Source: Nostoc spongiaeforme FACHB-130 (GTDB taxonomy: Bacteria; Cyanobacteriota; Cyanobacteriia; Cyanobacteriales; Nostocaceae). From it: 64,000 nt of DNA. The stretch covers positions 1 through 64,000 of the forward strand of contig NZ_JACJTB010000012.1 in assembly GCF_014698475.1 (NCBI RefSeq), given 5' to 3'. Shown here piece by piece: positions 26,880 through 36,636 of the stretch (the stretch's first letter is position 1; every line of letters starts with the position of its first letter). Position numbers and translations under genes: made by a program. Under the pieces are notes generated by a model. The model was not told the origin of the DNA. It did no database searches and worked only from the letters and a program-made list of their open reading frames with translations.

Positions 26880-27842
26880 CTAAATTTGGCATTTAAGTTG
26901 AGATTTATCAGGCTGAGATTGTCCGTTAACAACATCAATGAAGAAACTACTCAGGGTTTTATCCGATTTTATTTCTTGCTCAACAATATTAATTCTGCCT
27001 CTGAGTGAACTGTAATTATTCCCAGTGACATCTGTAGTTAAATTTAAGATTTGGGTAATTCTCGCCGCCACCACATCAAAGCTAAGATGGGGATATTCGT
27101 CAATGAGTTTGGATAGTCTTTGCCCTTTATCTGCTGCTACTATAAATTTAGCGATCGCTGCTTCTATCAGTTCCTTTTCTTCAACATCCAAACTGCGCCA
27201 CTGATTAACTAACACACCAACTTGCTTTTCAATTGCTTCCTTCTCGGAATCTGATATATCCACTTGTCTATACGCTTGACGCAACTTAATTAACTCGGCT
27301 CCAATATCTGCTCGTTCAGGATTTTTTGGCTTGGGTGGATTTTCTTGCAAAAGTTTCGCTAAACGGAGCATTTTCACCGTTAAACACCTTGCTGGTCGAG
27401 CCGTTTGTGCTACTATCTTGCTACTACCATAATCAATTGCTTCTAGATTGCTAAATATCTCAACAACTTGATCATATTCTGCCTGTAAATTGTTTAATGT
27501 TGTATCCAGTTCTGTTGGTTGCTTTTTTTCTCCTAAAATAATTAAATCTAACTCTTGAAAATTGATACCACCATTATTATTATCTTCCAGAATAGGATTA
27601 TTTAATAATTCCTCAATCATTTTCTCTGGATCATCCCTGGTGGAATCTCTCAGTTGCAATTGATTAATCTCTCTATATGAATTAATTGCCTCAGAAGCTT
27701 GATTACGAAAGTTTTCCGCCGTAGCTCTGAGCATAGCTCTTCTTTCTGGTGTACAGCTGCTAAGAGTAAAACTAATAGCAACAAAAATTAAAGTCAACTT
27801 ACCAAGTATATTTTTGGGTAAACAGCAAAACTTGATGGACAT
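26880..27842 (-). CDS. Hypothetical lipoprotein, helical
   Basis: 320 residues. The signal sequence ILGKLTLIFVAISFTLSSC ends in a lipobox with Cys30, so a lipid anchor is likely. The rest is strongly helical and rich in Glu and Lys (QAYRQVDISDSEKEAIEKQV), probably a coiled-coil-like bundle, with acidic loops. No known family is recognised. It is followed four bases later by the small helical gene, forming an operon. The upstream 420 bases to the divergent DUF6825 gene are AT-rich. Confidence 0.6.
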   Translation of the reverse strand: MSIKFCCLPKNILGKLTLIFVAISFTLSSCTPERRAMLRATAENFRNQASEAINSYREINQLQLRDSTRDDPEKMIEELLNNPILEDNNNGGINFQELDLIILGEKKQPTELDTTLNNLQAEYDQVVEIFSNLEAIDYGSSKIVAQTARPARCLTVKMLRLAKLLQENPPKPKNPERADIGAELIKLRQAYRQVDISDSEKEAIEKQVGVLVNQWRSLDVEEKELIEAAIAKFIVAADKGQRLSKLIDEYPHLSFDVVAARITQILNLTTDVTGNNYSSLRGRINIVEQEIKSDKTLSSFFIDVVNGQSQPDKSQLKCQI

Positions 27843-28265
27843 AATTTTTTAAAAGAAATATGCCAATCTTGATAAAATACTATTATTGAATATCTGCTAC
27901 TATAATCTCTTAAATGCTGTAATTTTTAAAACTTAAACAAAATTCAGCATTTTATTTTTCATTTAAGCAGAAAAAATATTTAAAATTCTAACTAAACTAA
28001 GAAATGTAAATATATATTTAGCTGTGGAAATAAAAAATTAACCAATCCAAAAACAACATCATCAAACTAAATTAACTGATTTTTTTAGATTTTCTTAATC
28101 TGATGTTTTATAAGTGACTAATAAATACATAGTTATATGATTATAATAAAGAATTGTAAAGGGTGTAACTTTAAACCTGTAAAATTAACTCCAAACTCTC
28201 AGATAGAAGCGGCAAAGCATAGGAGCAAGTTATAATTCTCTTGCGGACGAGCGTAACAAAAATTT
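27843..28265. other. AT-rich divergent promoter region
   Basis: 423 bases between the lipoprotein and the DUF6825 gene. A TATAAT box is at 28142-28147, about 120 bases before the DUF6825 start. No clear -35 is visible, and no other feature is recognised. Confidence 0.35.
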
Positions 28266-28580
28266 ATGAGTAACCCCCTTTTACAAGCCTTTTTTGTAGG
28301 CAGAGCAGTAGCGGAAGTGATTAACGAGCGCCTAGAAGTCGCCTTGACTGATGCGTTAAGTGAGTTAGGTAAATTTGATGCCGAAGCCAGAGAGCAACTG
28401 CGTCAGTTTACAGAAGAAGTCACAGCCAGAGCAAATCGCGCAGCAGAGGCGGCTAATGTTGGTCAAACCACAACAGTGGGAGAAGACCCAGTTGATTTGC
28501 AAGCCAACATTGACGAACTACGCGCCGAAATTGCCCTATTGCGTAATGAACTACAGCGATATCGCAGCAGTTCTGTTTAG
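28266..28580 (+). CDS. DUF6825 family protein
   Basis: 104 residues. The N-terminal block NPLLQAFFVGRAVAEVINER is highly characteristic of a small protein conserved in cyanobacteria and plastids, often labelled as a thylakoid-associated protein. The middle is an amphipathic helix, and the C-terminus is a short coiled coil (LQANIDELRAEIALLRNELQ). No signal peptide is obvious. Function is unknown. It sits before the ABC1 kinase gene, with a repeat-rich spacer between. Confidence 0.75.
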   Translation: MSNPLLQAFFVGRAVAEVINERLEVALTDALSELGKFDAEAREQLRQFTEEVTARANRAAEAANVGQTTTVGEDPVDLQANIDELRAEIALLRNELQRYRSSSV

Positions 28581-28734
28581 TTAATGGTCAAGAGTTAATA
28601 GTCAAGAGTCAAAATGACGACTGACAAATGACCAATGACGAATGACAAATGACTCTTTAATCAAACACAGTTTAGGAATCAGAGTGTCTTATCTTCCAGT
28701 TGATTCAGTGACAAACCAACGGTACGCAAAAGAT

Positions 28735-30420
28735 ATGGAACAAAGTTATTCAGACAAAGCATACCGTTGGAATCGTGAAAACTACTCTAGCAAACGCCGC
28801 TTTGTGGACATTTGGTCTTTTGTGTTGACCTTTATGTTCAAAGTTTGGCGTTACAACAAATCTTGGAGTTATCCAGGTGGTGTAACAGAAGCCAAACAAG
28901 CAGCAAGGCGCAAAGCCCAAGCTATTTGGGTGAGAAATACATTACTAGATTTAGGTCCGACTTTTATTAAAGTTGGGCAATTGTTTTCAACTCGTGCTGA
29001 TATTTTTCCGAGTGAATATGTCGAAGAGTTGTCAAAACTGCAAGATAAAGTGCCGGCATTTAGCTATGAGCAAGTAGAAACGATTATTGAGCAAGAATTA
29101 GGGAAGAAAATTCCGGAACTTTTTCAAAGTTTTGAACCTATTCCACTAGCGGCTGCGAGTTTAGGACAAGTACACAAAGCTGTGCTGCACAGTGGGGAAG
29201 CTGTTGTCGTTAAAGTACAGCGTCCTGGATTAAAAAAGTTATTTGAAATAGATTTACAGATTCTTAAAGGAATTGCTCGTTACTTCCAAAACCATCCTAA
29301 ATGGGGGAAGGGACGAGACTGGATGGGGATTTATGAAGAATGTTGTCGCATTCTTTGGGAAGAAATTGATTATCTTGGGGAAGGCCGTAACGCTGATACA
29401 TTTCGCCGCAACTTTCGCGGTTATGACTGGGTGAAAGTGCCTAGAGTTTATTGGCGTTACGCTTCGCCGCGGGTTCTGACCTTAGAATATTTACCCGGCA
29501 TTAAAATTAGTCAATATGAAGCTTTAGAAGCTGCGGGTTTAGACCGGAAATTAATTGCGCGTCAAGGCGCTCAAGCTTATTTACATCAACTGCTGAATAA
29601 TGGCTTTTTCCATGCTGACCCCCATCCAGGTAACATTGCTGTCGGTGCAGAGGGTGGTTTAATCTTCTACGACTTTGGGATGATGGGGCGCATTAAGTCC
29701 AATGTCCGAGAAGGACTGATGGAAACCCTGTTTGGCATTGCCCAAAAAGACGGCGATCGCGTAGTAGAATCACTAGTTAATTTAGGAGCGATCGCACCAG
29801 TCGATGATATGGGGCCAGTCCGGCGTTCTGTCCAGTATATGCTGGACAATTTCATGGATAAGCCGTTTGAAACCCAATCAGTGGCAGCAATTAGTGATGA
29901 TCTATACGAAATAGCTTATAATCAGCCATTTAGATTTCCTGCAACGTTTACTTTTGTGATGCGAGCTTTTTCCACTCTAGAGGGGGTAGGTAAGGGCTTA
30001 GATCCAGAATTTAACTTTATGGAAGTTGCCCAACCTTATGCAATGCAGCTTATGACAAACATGAATGGCGCTGATAGCAATAGCTTTTTAAATGAATTAA
30101 GTCGTCAAGCAGTACAGGTAAGTACAACCGCATTCGGCCTACCCCGCAGGCTAGAAGATACCCTGGAAAAATTAGAGCGGGGCGATATGCGGGTGCGGGT
30201 GCGTTCTATCGAATCAGAACGTCTCTTGCGGCGACAGGCAAGTATTCAACTCGGAATTAGCTACGCTTTGATAATCAGTGGATTTACTCTGTCAGCTACC
30301 ATTTTATTGGTGAATCATTATGTATGGTTAGCGGTGGTAGCTGGCTTGATTGCAGCAGCCGTCTCAGTAATTCTGATCCGTTTGCTTCTTCGCCTCGACC
30401 GTTATGAACGTATGTATTAA
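28735..30420 (+). CDS. ABC1/UbiB (AarF) family protein kinase-like
   Basis: 561 residues from the ATG at 28735, chosen because the conserved cyanobacterial N-terminus MEQSYSDKAYRWNRENYSSK begins there. An ATG at 28642 lies inside a GTCATTT-type repeat and is less likely. The KxGQ motif is in LGPTFIKVGQLFSTRADIFP, the Ala-rich loop in AAASLGQVHKA, the catalytic region in NNGFFHADPHPGNI and the metal site in IFYDFGMMG. Two hydrophobic helices close the protein. UbiB-type proteins support quinone or lipid metabolism in the membrane. A PP2C gene follows 18 bases downstream and may be cotranscribed. Confidence 0.85.
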   Translation: MEQSYSDKAYRWNRENYSSKRRFVDIWSFVLTFMFKVWRYNKSWSYPGGVTEAKQAARRKAQAIWVRNTLLDLGPTFIKVGQLFSTRADIFPSEYVEELSKLQDKVPAFSYEQVETIIEQELGKKIPELFQSFEPIPLAAASLGQVHKAVLHSGEAVVVKVQRPGLKKLFEIDLQILKGIARYFQNHPKWGKGRDWMGIYEECCRILWEEIDYLGEGRNADTFRRNFRGYDWVKVPRVYWRYASPRVLTLEYLPGIKISQYEALEAAGLDRKLIARQGAQAYLHQLLNNGFFHADPHPGNIAVGAEGGLIFYDFGMMGRIKSNVREGLMETLFGIAQKDGDRVVESLVNLGAIAPVDDMGPVRRSVQYMLDNFMDKPFETQSVAAISDDLYEIAYNQPFRFPATFTFVMRAFSTLEGVGKGLDPEFNFMEVAQPYAMQLMTNMNGADSNSFLNELSRQAVQVSTTAFGLPRRLEDTLEKLERGDMRVRVRSIESERLLRRQASIQLGISYALIISGFTLSATILLVNHYVWLAVVAGLIAAAVSVILIRLLLRLDRYERMY

Positions 30421-30438
30421 ATATTGCCTTAAAAAATT

Positions 30439-31167
30439 ATGAAATTAAAATTCACGGGTTTTAGTGATCCGGGACTTATTCGTTCTAGTAACCAAGATGC
30501 TTATTATATCGATCCTGAAGGACGATTTTTTATCGTTGCTGATGGGATGGGTGGTCACGCAGGCGGTGAAGAAGCAAGTCACATTGCTACAAGGGAAATT
30601 CAAGCCTATTTAGTAGCCAATTGGGATGGGGCTGAATCAGATGACGAAATCCTCGAAAAAGCTTTATGGCAAGCTAATGAAGCCATCTTACAAGATCAGC
30701 AAAATCATCCCGAACGCGCTGATATGGGTACTACTGTAGTTGTAGTACTGTTTCGTCAATCACACATTCCTTTGTGCGCTCATGTTGGTGACTCTCGATT
30801 ATATCGCCTGCATGATTCACAACTAGAGCAAATCACTGAAGACCATACTTGGGTAGCCAGAGCTATTAAAATTGGTGACATCACGCCTGAAGAAGCCAGA
30901 ATGCACCCCTTCCGTCATGTGCTGTCCCGGTGTTTGGGTCGAGAAGACCTGAACCAATTTGATGTACAAATACTGGATGTGAAAAGGGGCGATCGCTTGC
31001 TATTATGCAGTGATGGTCTTACCGAAGAACTGGCAGACCAACAGATTGCTGATTATCTGCACAACACCCCAGTACTGGAAAAAGCCTCTATCTCCCTCAT
31101 AGAAGCTGCCAAAGAACAAGGAGGACATGATAACATCACAGTCGTGATCGTAGAAATACAAGACTGA
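30439..31167 (+). CDS. PP2C-type Ser/Thr phosphatase
   Basis: 242 residues, Stp1/PstP type. All the metal and phosphate motifs are present: RSSNQDAYYID near the start, VADGMGGHAGGEEAS, GDSRLYRLHD, LLCSDGLTEEL and GGHDNITVVIVEI at the C-terminus. The catalytic centre binds two Mn2+/Mg2+ ions. It removes phosphate from Ser/Thr and may counteract the several kinases of this window, though nothing proves a direct pairing. The start lies 18 bases after the ABC1 kinase stop. Confidence 0.9.
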   Translation: MKLKFTGFSDPGLIRSSNQDAYYIDPEGRFFIVADGMGGHAGGEEASHIATREIQAYLVANWDGAESDDEILEKALWQANEAILQDQQNHPERADMGTTVVVVLFRQSHIPLCAHVGDSRLYRLHDSQLEQITEDHTWVARAIKIGDITPEEARMHPFRHVLSRCLGREDLNQFDVQILDVKRGDRLLLCSDGLTEELADQQIADYLHNTPVLEKASISLIEAAKEQGGHDNITVVIVEIQD

Positions 31168-31335
31168 GTAAAGAAATAATCAATTGTCAATGGTCAAAAG
31201 TAATTTTGACCAAAAACTTCTTGTGTTTTCCGCCAGCCAATAGCCGCGCTAGCGATGTTTGTTGTGGCTAATGGCAAGTTTCTTCATTTCTATGTACCAC
31301 CTGACCATACAGCCCACCTCCACCAGCCTAGAATG

Positions 31336-31444
31336 TAGGACTTATGCAGTGATATGAAAAATCCAGGGTGAAAGGGTGTAATATCCAAAACCCTTATACT
31401 CCATACCCTTTTACCCCTAAACCCAAGCTTTATGCGTAAGTCCT
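31336..31444. mobile_element. MITE-like element flanked by AGGACTTA inverted ends
   Basis: TAGGACTTATGCA at the left and TGCGTAAGTCCT at the right are inverted (one mismatch over 12). The inside is a GGGTGTAATA / TACCCTTTTACCCCT fold-back. Same ends as the element at 23853-23983. Confidence 0.5.
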
Positions 31445-31601
31445 GAAATGAACCGACTCAAATTTTCGCCAAAGGTTATCTTTAGTAGATATACTCAGCA
31501 ATTTGTTCAGCCTGAGCATTTTTATTTTTTACAACTTGATAAAAATACTCTTAACTTCCAAAATTTAGCAGTTGGAGGTAGAGTTTATATAATTTGTTGA
31601 A

Positions 31602-31630
31602 TTGACATCTTGCACCTAATACGGTATAGC
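31602..31630 (+). promoter_or_regulatory. Sigma-70-like promoter upstream of nblA
   Basis: TTGACA (31602-31607), 17-base spacer, TATAGC (31625-31630). A second TATAAT lies at 31634-31639. It would give a leader of about 340 bases before nblA. Promoter by consensus only. Confidence 0.4.
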
Positions 31631-31977
31631 GAATATAATTCAGGTTTAATACCTTATATTTACCTTTACGCTCACCAGTTTCTCCCTCCCAGAGAAGCTT
31701 GACTCGGAAAGGCTAAAATCAGGTATTGAGATTAACTATTTGTGAAATTTCCCGGAATTTGCCTCAATATACTTGAGTTGTATACCAGTAGGTTTAGGCG
31801 AAGACGGTTAAGGACACAAAAAATTTAATCCCCAAGGGTGTGGGCAAAGAGTCAAACAATTGTTATCTTTCTTAATACGTAGGAACAAATGTAGAGCTAC
31901 TGCTAGTCCCAAAACTATCCTTTGAGGGATTTCTGACCCTAAATCTCACTTTTTTGCGTTGTTTTTCGGAGTTTACT

Positions 31978-32175
31978 ATGAACCAGCCAATTGAATTATC
32001 TTTGGAACAACAATTCAGCATTCGTTCATTTGCTACTCAAGTACAGCACATGAGCCATGACCAAGCAAAAGATTTTTTGGTCAAACTCTATGAGCAAATG
32101 GTTGTGCGCGAGGCCACCTACCAAGAGTTACTTAAGCACCAGTGGGGCTTAGATTCAGGTTCCACTCTGGCATAG
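31978..32175 (+). CDS. nblA: NblA phycobilisome degradation protein
   Basis: 65 residues from the ATG at 31978; an upstream frame start would add eight unlikely residues. The helix-turn-helix-like pair ELSLEQQFSIRSFATQVQHM and AKDFLVKLYEQMVVREATYQ identifies NblA (Ycf18). NblA binds phycobiliproteins and recruits Clp protease so that phycobilisomes are degraded under nitrogen or sulfur starvation; in Anabaena it is induced on nitrogen step-down. Here it lies ~24 kb from the rod operon that encodes its likely substrates. A long leader with promoter-like boxes precedes it. I did not find a clear NtcA site (GTA-N8-TAC). Confidence 0.9.
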   Translation: MNQPIELSLEQQFSIRSFATQVQHMSHDQAKDFLVKLYEQMVVREATYQELLKHQWGLDSGSTLA

Positions 32176-32578
32176 ACTTATTTTTGTGTCGCAGTGGGCG
32201 ACCTCCTTCTCTTGCTCGGTTCCAAGAAGGAAAGGAGCTGGGGATGCTGGGGCGTCAACTTTAGTTCCGCGATTGTAAATTGATCGTTTTAACCCAAAAC
32301 TATGACCAGCCAACTGAAAGGCTGCACATAATTGTTAAGAGTAAATTGTATTGTAGGGGATAAATTAGCAACTTTAGGTAGCCAAGGTAATTAACTCAAG
32401 GCTAGTTAAGCAAACTAATTTAGGTGCTGTATTGGACACATAGCACAATCTGCGTAGATCCAATTAAATTTAGTTGACCACTCGCCATCGCTAATCATTA
32501 TATTTGCTATAACGTAAGGCTTACAACCGAATATAGTTTTTTCGTCACAAAAGTTTACATTTTGCAATCTGCCACATT
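32176..32578. other. 403-base spacer after nblA
   Basis: Convergent spacer between nblA and a kinase gene. A GTCGCAGTGGGCGACCTCC segment and CTTGCTCGGTTCCAAGAAGG near 32190-32235 could form the nblA terminator, but the stems are imperfect. No gene is seen. Confidence 0.3.
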
Positions 32579-34147
32579 CTAACTGGAAAGATCAAAGGGA
32601 ATGTCTGTAGCTGTTGCTTCTAATTTAGATAAGATTTGGGGTTTAATTCTTTCGTATTCGCTTTTTAATACATTTTTACTAAGTTGCGGATCAACAGATG
32701 AAGCTGAGATTTGACTTTCTTCAGCCCATTGTTCAAGATTTTGGCGTTGAGCTGTAGCGATACTACAAAGTAGGATATGAGAACAGCGACTGGGTGCTTC
32801 CCGCGCAAAGAATAACAAGCGATAATAACCAGTTTTTGCGAGTAATCTAGCTATTTCTTGGCCAAAACTAGTTTTGAGGTCAAGATAGTAAGGCAGCCAC
32901 TTTACACCATGTTGACGATTGTAGATAACAGTAATCCAAAGTGTCATCGGATGCGGTGCAGGCAGAAAGAGAAATTGATTATAACGATTACAAGCAAACC
33001 TTTTAATAATTTCCTGCTGTGGTAGCATCACCCAAAGAGTTGGTAAAACTTCGTTATTCACACGAATTGTTTTGGGGAAGACAATATCAGCAATTGGCTT
33101 GTTGTCTGGCCAAGCAGTAGAACGTAGGATTTCATCATGTGAAGATAAGACATGTACATCAGCTTTTGTCTTGGGCTGAACTTCTACAGGAATTGTTAAG
33201 CTGCGAGTCGCTACAGCTTTAGGTGCTGGTTTATCTGGTTGAATTATGGGCGAGCGATCATTCTGTTCGATGGATTCTAACACCTTCAGAATTTCGCTCA
33301 CCTTTTGGGGGCGATCGCTTGGTGATTTAGCCAGACAACTCATGACCAAATCTTCTACTTGTTTAGGTATTTCCAACCCAGGGTTCACTTCAGCAAAAGA
33401 ACGTGGTTCAAGCAAATGATGGGTTTTGTACCATGCACCAAAGGAATGAGTTGCAGCTACTAACGGCATTTTGCCAGTTAGCATTTCAAACATCATCACA
33501 CCTAAACTGTAAATATCCGACCGATTATCTAATTCCTTACCCTCCATCTGTTCGGGAGAAGAATAAGCTAAAGTTCCTAAATAAAATTTTGTTTGGTCGT
33601 TGTTATTGGCTTGGAGTAACTTAGCAATGCCAAAATCAAGAATTTTGATTAACTCCCCAAAGCTGGAGTCTTGAATGACGAGTATATTACTGGGTTTAAT
33701 ATCACGGTGAATAATCGGGTAAATAGCGCCATCAACAGGAATCCCATCATGGGCGCACTGTAACCCCAGCCCAATTTGACGCACCATACTCAAGAATCTG
33801 GGTAAAGCTAAATGATGCTGACGAATAATCTGACTCAGGCCATGTCCTTGAAGATATTCCATCACGTAAAAGGGCGTATTATTTTCATCTACGCCATAAT
33901 CCATGACTCGCACAATATGAATGCTTTTTTGTCCTAGCAAAGCACAGGTTTTTGCTTCTCGCTCAAAGCGTTCTTGTAACCGCATTTTTTCATTTTGAAT
34001 CGAGAGGGCGAGAAACTTAACTGCAACTGGTACACCTCCCAACAAAATATCTTTAGCACGATAAACTCGACCCATTGCTCCAGTACCAATTAGTTCCTGA
34101 AGCTGGTAGCGTTTGCCGAGTAAGCGTCCAATGTTGGGGTCTGACAT
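32579..34147 (-). CDS. Ser/Thr protein kinase with unknown C-terminal domain
   Basis: 522 residues. The kinase domain (~10-275) has the glycine loop GTGAMGRVYRAKD, the Lys in VAVKFLAL, HRDIKPSNIL, DFGIAKL and the APE-like SPEQMEGKELDNRSDIYSLG, all the Hanks motifs. There is no transmembrane helix and no zinc ribbon, so it is probably cytosolic. After a linker, the last ~170 residues (RVNNEVLPTLWVMLPQQEII, ... WITVIYNRQHGVKWLPYYLD) form an alpha/beta domain that I do not recognise and that may bind a partner. A 15-bp perfect hairpin lies ~70 bases upstream of its start. Confidence 0.85.
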   Translation of the reverse strand: MSDPNIGRLLGKRYQLQELIGTGAMGRVYRAKDILLGGVPVAVKFLALSIQNEKMRLQERFEREAKTCALLGQKSIHIVRVMDYGVDENNTPFYVMEYLQGHGLSQIIRQHHLALPRFLSMVRQIGLGLQCAHDGIPVDGAIYPIIHRDIKPSNILVIQDSSFGELIKILDFGIAKLLQANNNDQTKFYLGTLAYSSPEQMEGKELDNRSDIYSLGVMMFEMLTGKMPLVAATHSFGAWYKTHHLLEPRSFAEVNPGLEIPKQVEDLVMSCLAKSPSDRPQKVSEILKVLESIEQNDRSPIIQPDKPAPKAVATRSLTIPVEVQPKTKADVHVLSSHDEILRSTAWPDNKPIADIVFPKTIRVNNEVLPTLWVMLPQQEIIKRFACNRYNQFLFLPAPHPMTLWITVIYNRQHGVKWLPYYLDLKTSFGQEIARLLAKTGYYRLLFFAREAPSRCSHILLCSIATAQRQNLEQWAEESQISASSVDPQLSKNVLKSEYERIKPQILSKLEATATDIPFDLSS

Positions 34148-34217
34148 AAAATATTCGACTCCAAAAGCAGATTGATGTTAAGTGTGTAGGAAAACAAGTA
34201 TTTTCAAACTGGCATTT

Positions 34218-34252
34218 TTGATTGATCTAGAATTAGTTTCTAGATCAATCAA
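34218..34252. promoter_or_regulatory. Perfect 15-bp inverted repeat upstream of the kinase
   Basis: TTGATTGATCTAGAA (34218-34232), loop TTAGT, TTCTAGATCAATCAA (34238-34252). Located 71-105 bases before the kinase start on the minus strand. Could be an operator, an RNA stem in the leader or part of a dispersed repeat. Confidence 0.5.
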
Positions 34253-34604
34253 GTTCAGAAGCAGTTTTTACTTCTCTTGGGGAGAACTTATACTCTTGGC
34301 CTGCGGTTTGTCAGCAATTAGTGTTTACAATTGGTGGAAGATGCCAATTCAAATCTACGGAATGGTAGATTCATCCTGAAGTTTGCTCACATTCCGCACG
34401 CTGATGTTGATGTATTTCTAGTCTGCCCAAATTTAATTAAATAATTATCTATAGTTTCTATTGATTTACAATCGCTGATATATGGCAAAGTGCTGAATGC
34501 TGAGTAGAAACCCAGTAATTTCAAGGACAGGACTCAATACGGTTCAGTTAAGGTGATGAGAGTTGATTTCTCAATTTCTGCTCTACCTATTAGACAATGA
34601 GAAA

Positions 34605-34672
34605 GATTTGGGGGATTCTCCCCCACGCCCCCGATTGGGGGACGGTTGCGTCCCCCAAACCCCCTCCAAAAT
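34605..34672. repeat. G/C-rich palindromic repeat
   Basis: GGGGGATTCTCCCCC, CCCCCGATTGGGGG and CCCCCAAACCCCC-type sequence give several fold-back options. This type of repeat is common in Nostocales spacers. Confidence 0.6.
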
Positions 34673-34901
34673 CATTTTTTCGTTTTTTATTGAGTCATTA
34701 GTTATTATTTGTTGCTTTTGTTGTCAGTTAGGATTCTTATCTGAACCGTATTGGGTCAGAACTGATGCACAGGCTATGGAAAGTTAAACCACTCCAGACG
34801 CAAGACGCAGAGTCCAAGGAGAAGTGAGAGTTTGAGGGGTTTTTGCGTCAGTTCTGAGTGAATATCTTTACAACTCATCACTCAGCACTTTCAACTCAGC
34901 A

Positions 34902-35351
34902 TTATTTGAGCGGTTGCCGTTCTAAGCTGGCTTCCATTGTACTCGTGAGGGAATGACCGGACATGACACCACAACTTAGATAGTAAGCGTCATCGGAGAG
35001 ACGATACACTGTTTCAAAGCCACTGCGACGTTGACGATCGCTCAGTACCCAATAACGTTGCACAATTGTATCGAGACCAATCCAACCTTCGCCTTCGATC
35101 TGCCCGAACAAATTATGCTGAAGTAAGAAAGTATACTGACGTTCACCTTCATGCAACCGCCCTTTGTATACTAAGGAAATTTCTGAGCGATCGCTACCAG
35201 GAAAAATCAGCTTGGTTGCCATTGTGAACCAGTTATCTCGATTCCAAGCAACTAAGGTCATACCCTTAACGCTGATTGGCATCCCATTGTGTTCTAGCCA
35301 ATTGCCTTGTAATGACCAGCGTCCTGGTTCCATTAAAAAAGTATGACCCAC
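34902..35351 (-). CDS. Hypothetical protein, conserved-looking cyanobacterial
   Basis: 149 residues from a GTG, with AAGGA about ten bases upstream; the ATG at 35333 is an alternative. Beta-rich sequence (MEPGRWSLQGNWLEHNGMPI, ... GRLHEGERQYTFLLQHNLFG, ... SGFETVYRLSDDAYYLSCGV) suggests a lipocalin-like or beta-barrel small domain, similar to small cyanobacterial proteins of the DUF3598/CpcT-like lipocalin type, but I cannot confirm the family. No signal or membrane segment. Confidence 0.5.
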   Translation of the reverse strand: MGHTFLMEPGRWSLQGNWLEHNGMPISVKGMTLVAWNRDNWFTMATKLIFPGSDRSEISLVYKGRLHEGERQYTFLLQHNLFGQIEGEGWIGLDTIVQRYWVLSDRQRRSGFETVYRLSDDAYYLSCGVMSGHSLTSTMEASLERQPLK

Positions 35352-35439
35352 CTTCTCAGTTCCTTGTCTTAATCAAGTACCCTTACGACTTAAAGATATA
35401 TTTGAAACCTAAAAATGTCAGGTGCTAAGTCCGCAAAAC

Positions 35440-36600
35440 TTATTTTTCGGCTGGATGAATTTCTCCCAGCAGGACTTCATGGGGTGCGCCTGTGGCTGAT
35501 GGTAGGTTTCCGGGCATATCTAGCTGTCGCCAGTAGGCTAAAACTGCAAAAGCGATCGCTTCTTTAAAGTCTCCACTCAAGCCGACTTCATCGGTAGTTA
35601 AAACGGGGATTGTCTTTAATAATGACTGCAAACGTTCTTTTAAATACAGGTTTCGACTACCACCACCACATAAAAATACCCGTTGTGGCATTTGCGGTAA
35701 AAAGGTTTGATAACTGTGAACAACAGAAGCTGCTGTCAGTTCCGTGAGGGTAGCGAGAAAGTCCGCCGGACTGAGTTGGTATGGCCCGGCATCTTTTAAA
35801 CATTGATTTAAGTAATCTACACCAAATAACTCACGTCCTGTAGATTTGGGCGGTGGTAAATGAAAGTAGTCTTGCTGTAACCATTGTTCTACTAGAGATT
35901 GACAAGGACTACCTGTAGCTGCCCATTTACCATCTTCGTCATATTTTTTAGCACCATTAGTTAAATGCTCTACGGCTAAATCTAACAAGCTATTGCCTGG
36001 GCCTGTATCCCAACCGCGCATTTTTTCTAACCAGTTATCGCGGCGGGGTGGGATGTAAGCAACATTACCAATACCGCCTAAATTTTGAATGCAGCGTGCT
36101 TCATCTGGATGACTGAGTAAATAGGCATCAACTCTCGGTACCAGGGGTGCGCCATGACCACCAATTGCAATATCAGCGACACGGAAATTACTGACGGTGG
36201 TAATTCCTGTGATACTAGCAATCAATTCACCTCGTCCCAGTTGCAGTGTATAACCCAGGGACTGGGGTTTGCCGATTCCCTGGCTTTGTGGTGGTCTATG
36301 GTATACTGTCTGCCCGTGAGAACCGATTAAAATTGCTGGCTGATGACCTGTTTGAATGTTTTGCGCCGCTTGAGCAAAACTAAAGGCGATCGCATCATCT
36401 AATGCTGCTAATTCTGCCATTGAAATGGCTTTACCTGCACAAACAGCTAAAATACTGTCTCGGAGTTCAGCAGGATAAGGATATGTTTGTCCTGCTAATA
36501 ACTCGACTTTCAGGTCTAAATCTGTACCAGAAATATCTACTAAAGCAGCGTCAATGCCATCTACAGATGTACCGCTGATTAAACCGATAATGCGAGTCAT
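35440..36600 (-). CDS. anmK: Anhydro-N-acetylmuramic acid kinase
   Basis: 386 residues from the ATG at 36600, which gives the conserved start [20 protein letters not shown]; an ATG at 36636 would add 12 residues. ASKHA-fold kinase: [39 protein letters not shown] and [17 protein letters not shown] are the family blocks. It hydrolyses and phosphorylates 1,6-anhydro-MurNAc to MurNAc-6-phosphate in peptidoglycan recycling. The next step enzyme MurQ is not in the window. The gene is monocistronic. Confidence 0.92.
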   Translation of the reverse strand: MTRIIGLISGTSVDGIDAALVDISGTDLDLKVELLAGQTYPYPAELRDSILAVCAGKAISMAELAALDDAIAFSFAQAAQNIQTGHQPAILIGSHGQTVYHRPPQSQGIGKPQSLGYTLQLGRGELIASITGITTVSNFRVADIAIGGHGAPLVPRVDAYLLSHPDEARCIQNLGGIGNVAYIPPRRDNWLEKMRGWDTGPGNSLLDLAVEHLTNGAKKYDEDGKWAATGSPCQSLVEQWLQQDYFHLPPPKSTGRELFGVDYLNQCLKDAGPYQLSPADFLATLTELTAASVVHSYQTFLPQMPQRVFLCGGGSRNLYLKERLQSLLKTIPVLTTDEVGLSGDFKEAIAFAVLAYWRQLDMPGNLPSATGAPHEVLLGEIHPAEK

Positions 36601-36636
36601 AAAAGATGATGAATAGTTTGATTGCTCAATAGTCAT

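Larger units (their letters stand above)
31168..31977. other. 810-base region upstream of nblA
   Basis: Contains a MITE-like element (31336-31444) and a promoter-like pair at 31602-31630. The remainder is AT-rich leader. No gene is seen; the ORFs here are short and without family features. Confidence 0.45.
34148..34901. other. 754-base repeat-rich spacer
   Basis: Contains a perfect 15-bp hairpin (34218-34252), a CCCCC/GGGGG palindromic block near 34610-34670, and GTGCTGA-type repeats near 34490 and 34875. It lies between two minus-strand genes. No coding region is convincing. Confidence 0.45.

Noticed and set aside
31560-31977. NtcA site (GTA-N8-TAC) upstream of nblA
   Set aside because: Scanned by eye; candidates such as GTACC...ATAC have the wrong spacing.
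34182-34379. 65-residue plus-strand ORF containing a hydrophobic stretch
   Set aside because: It contains the perfect palindrome and starts without a ribosome binding site; the sequence is not recognisable.
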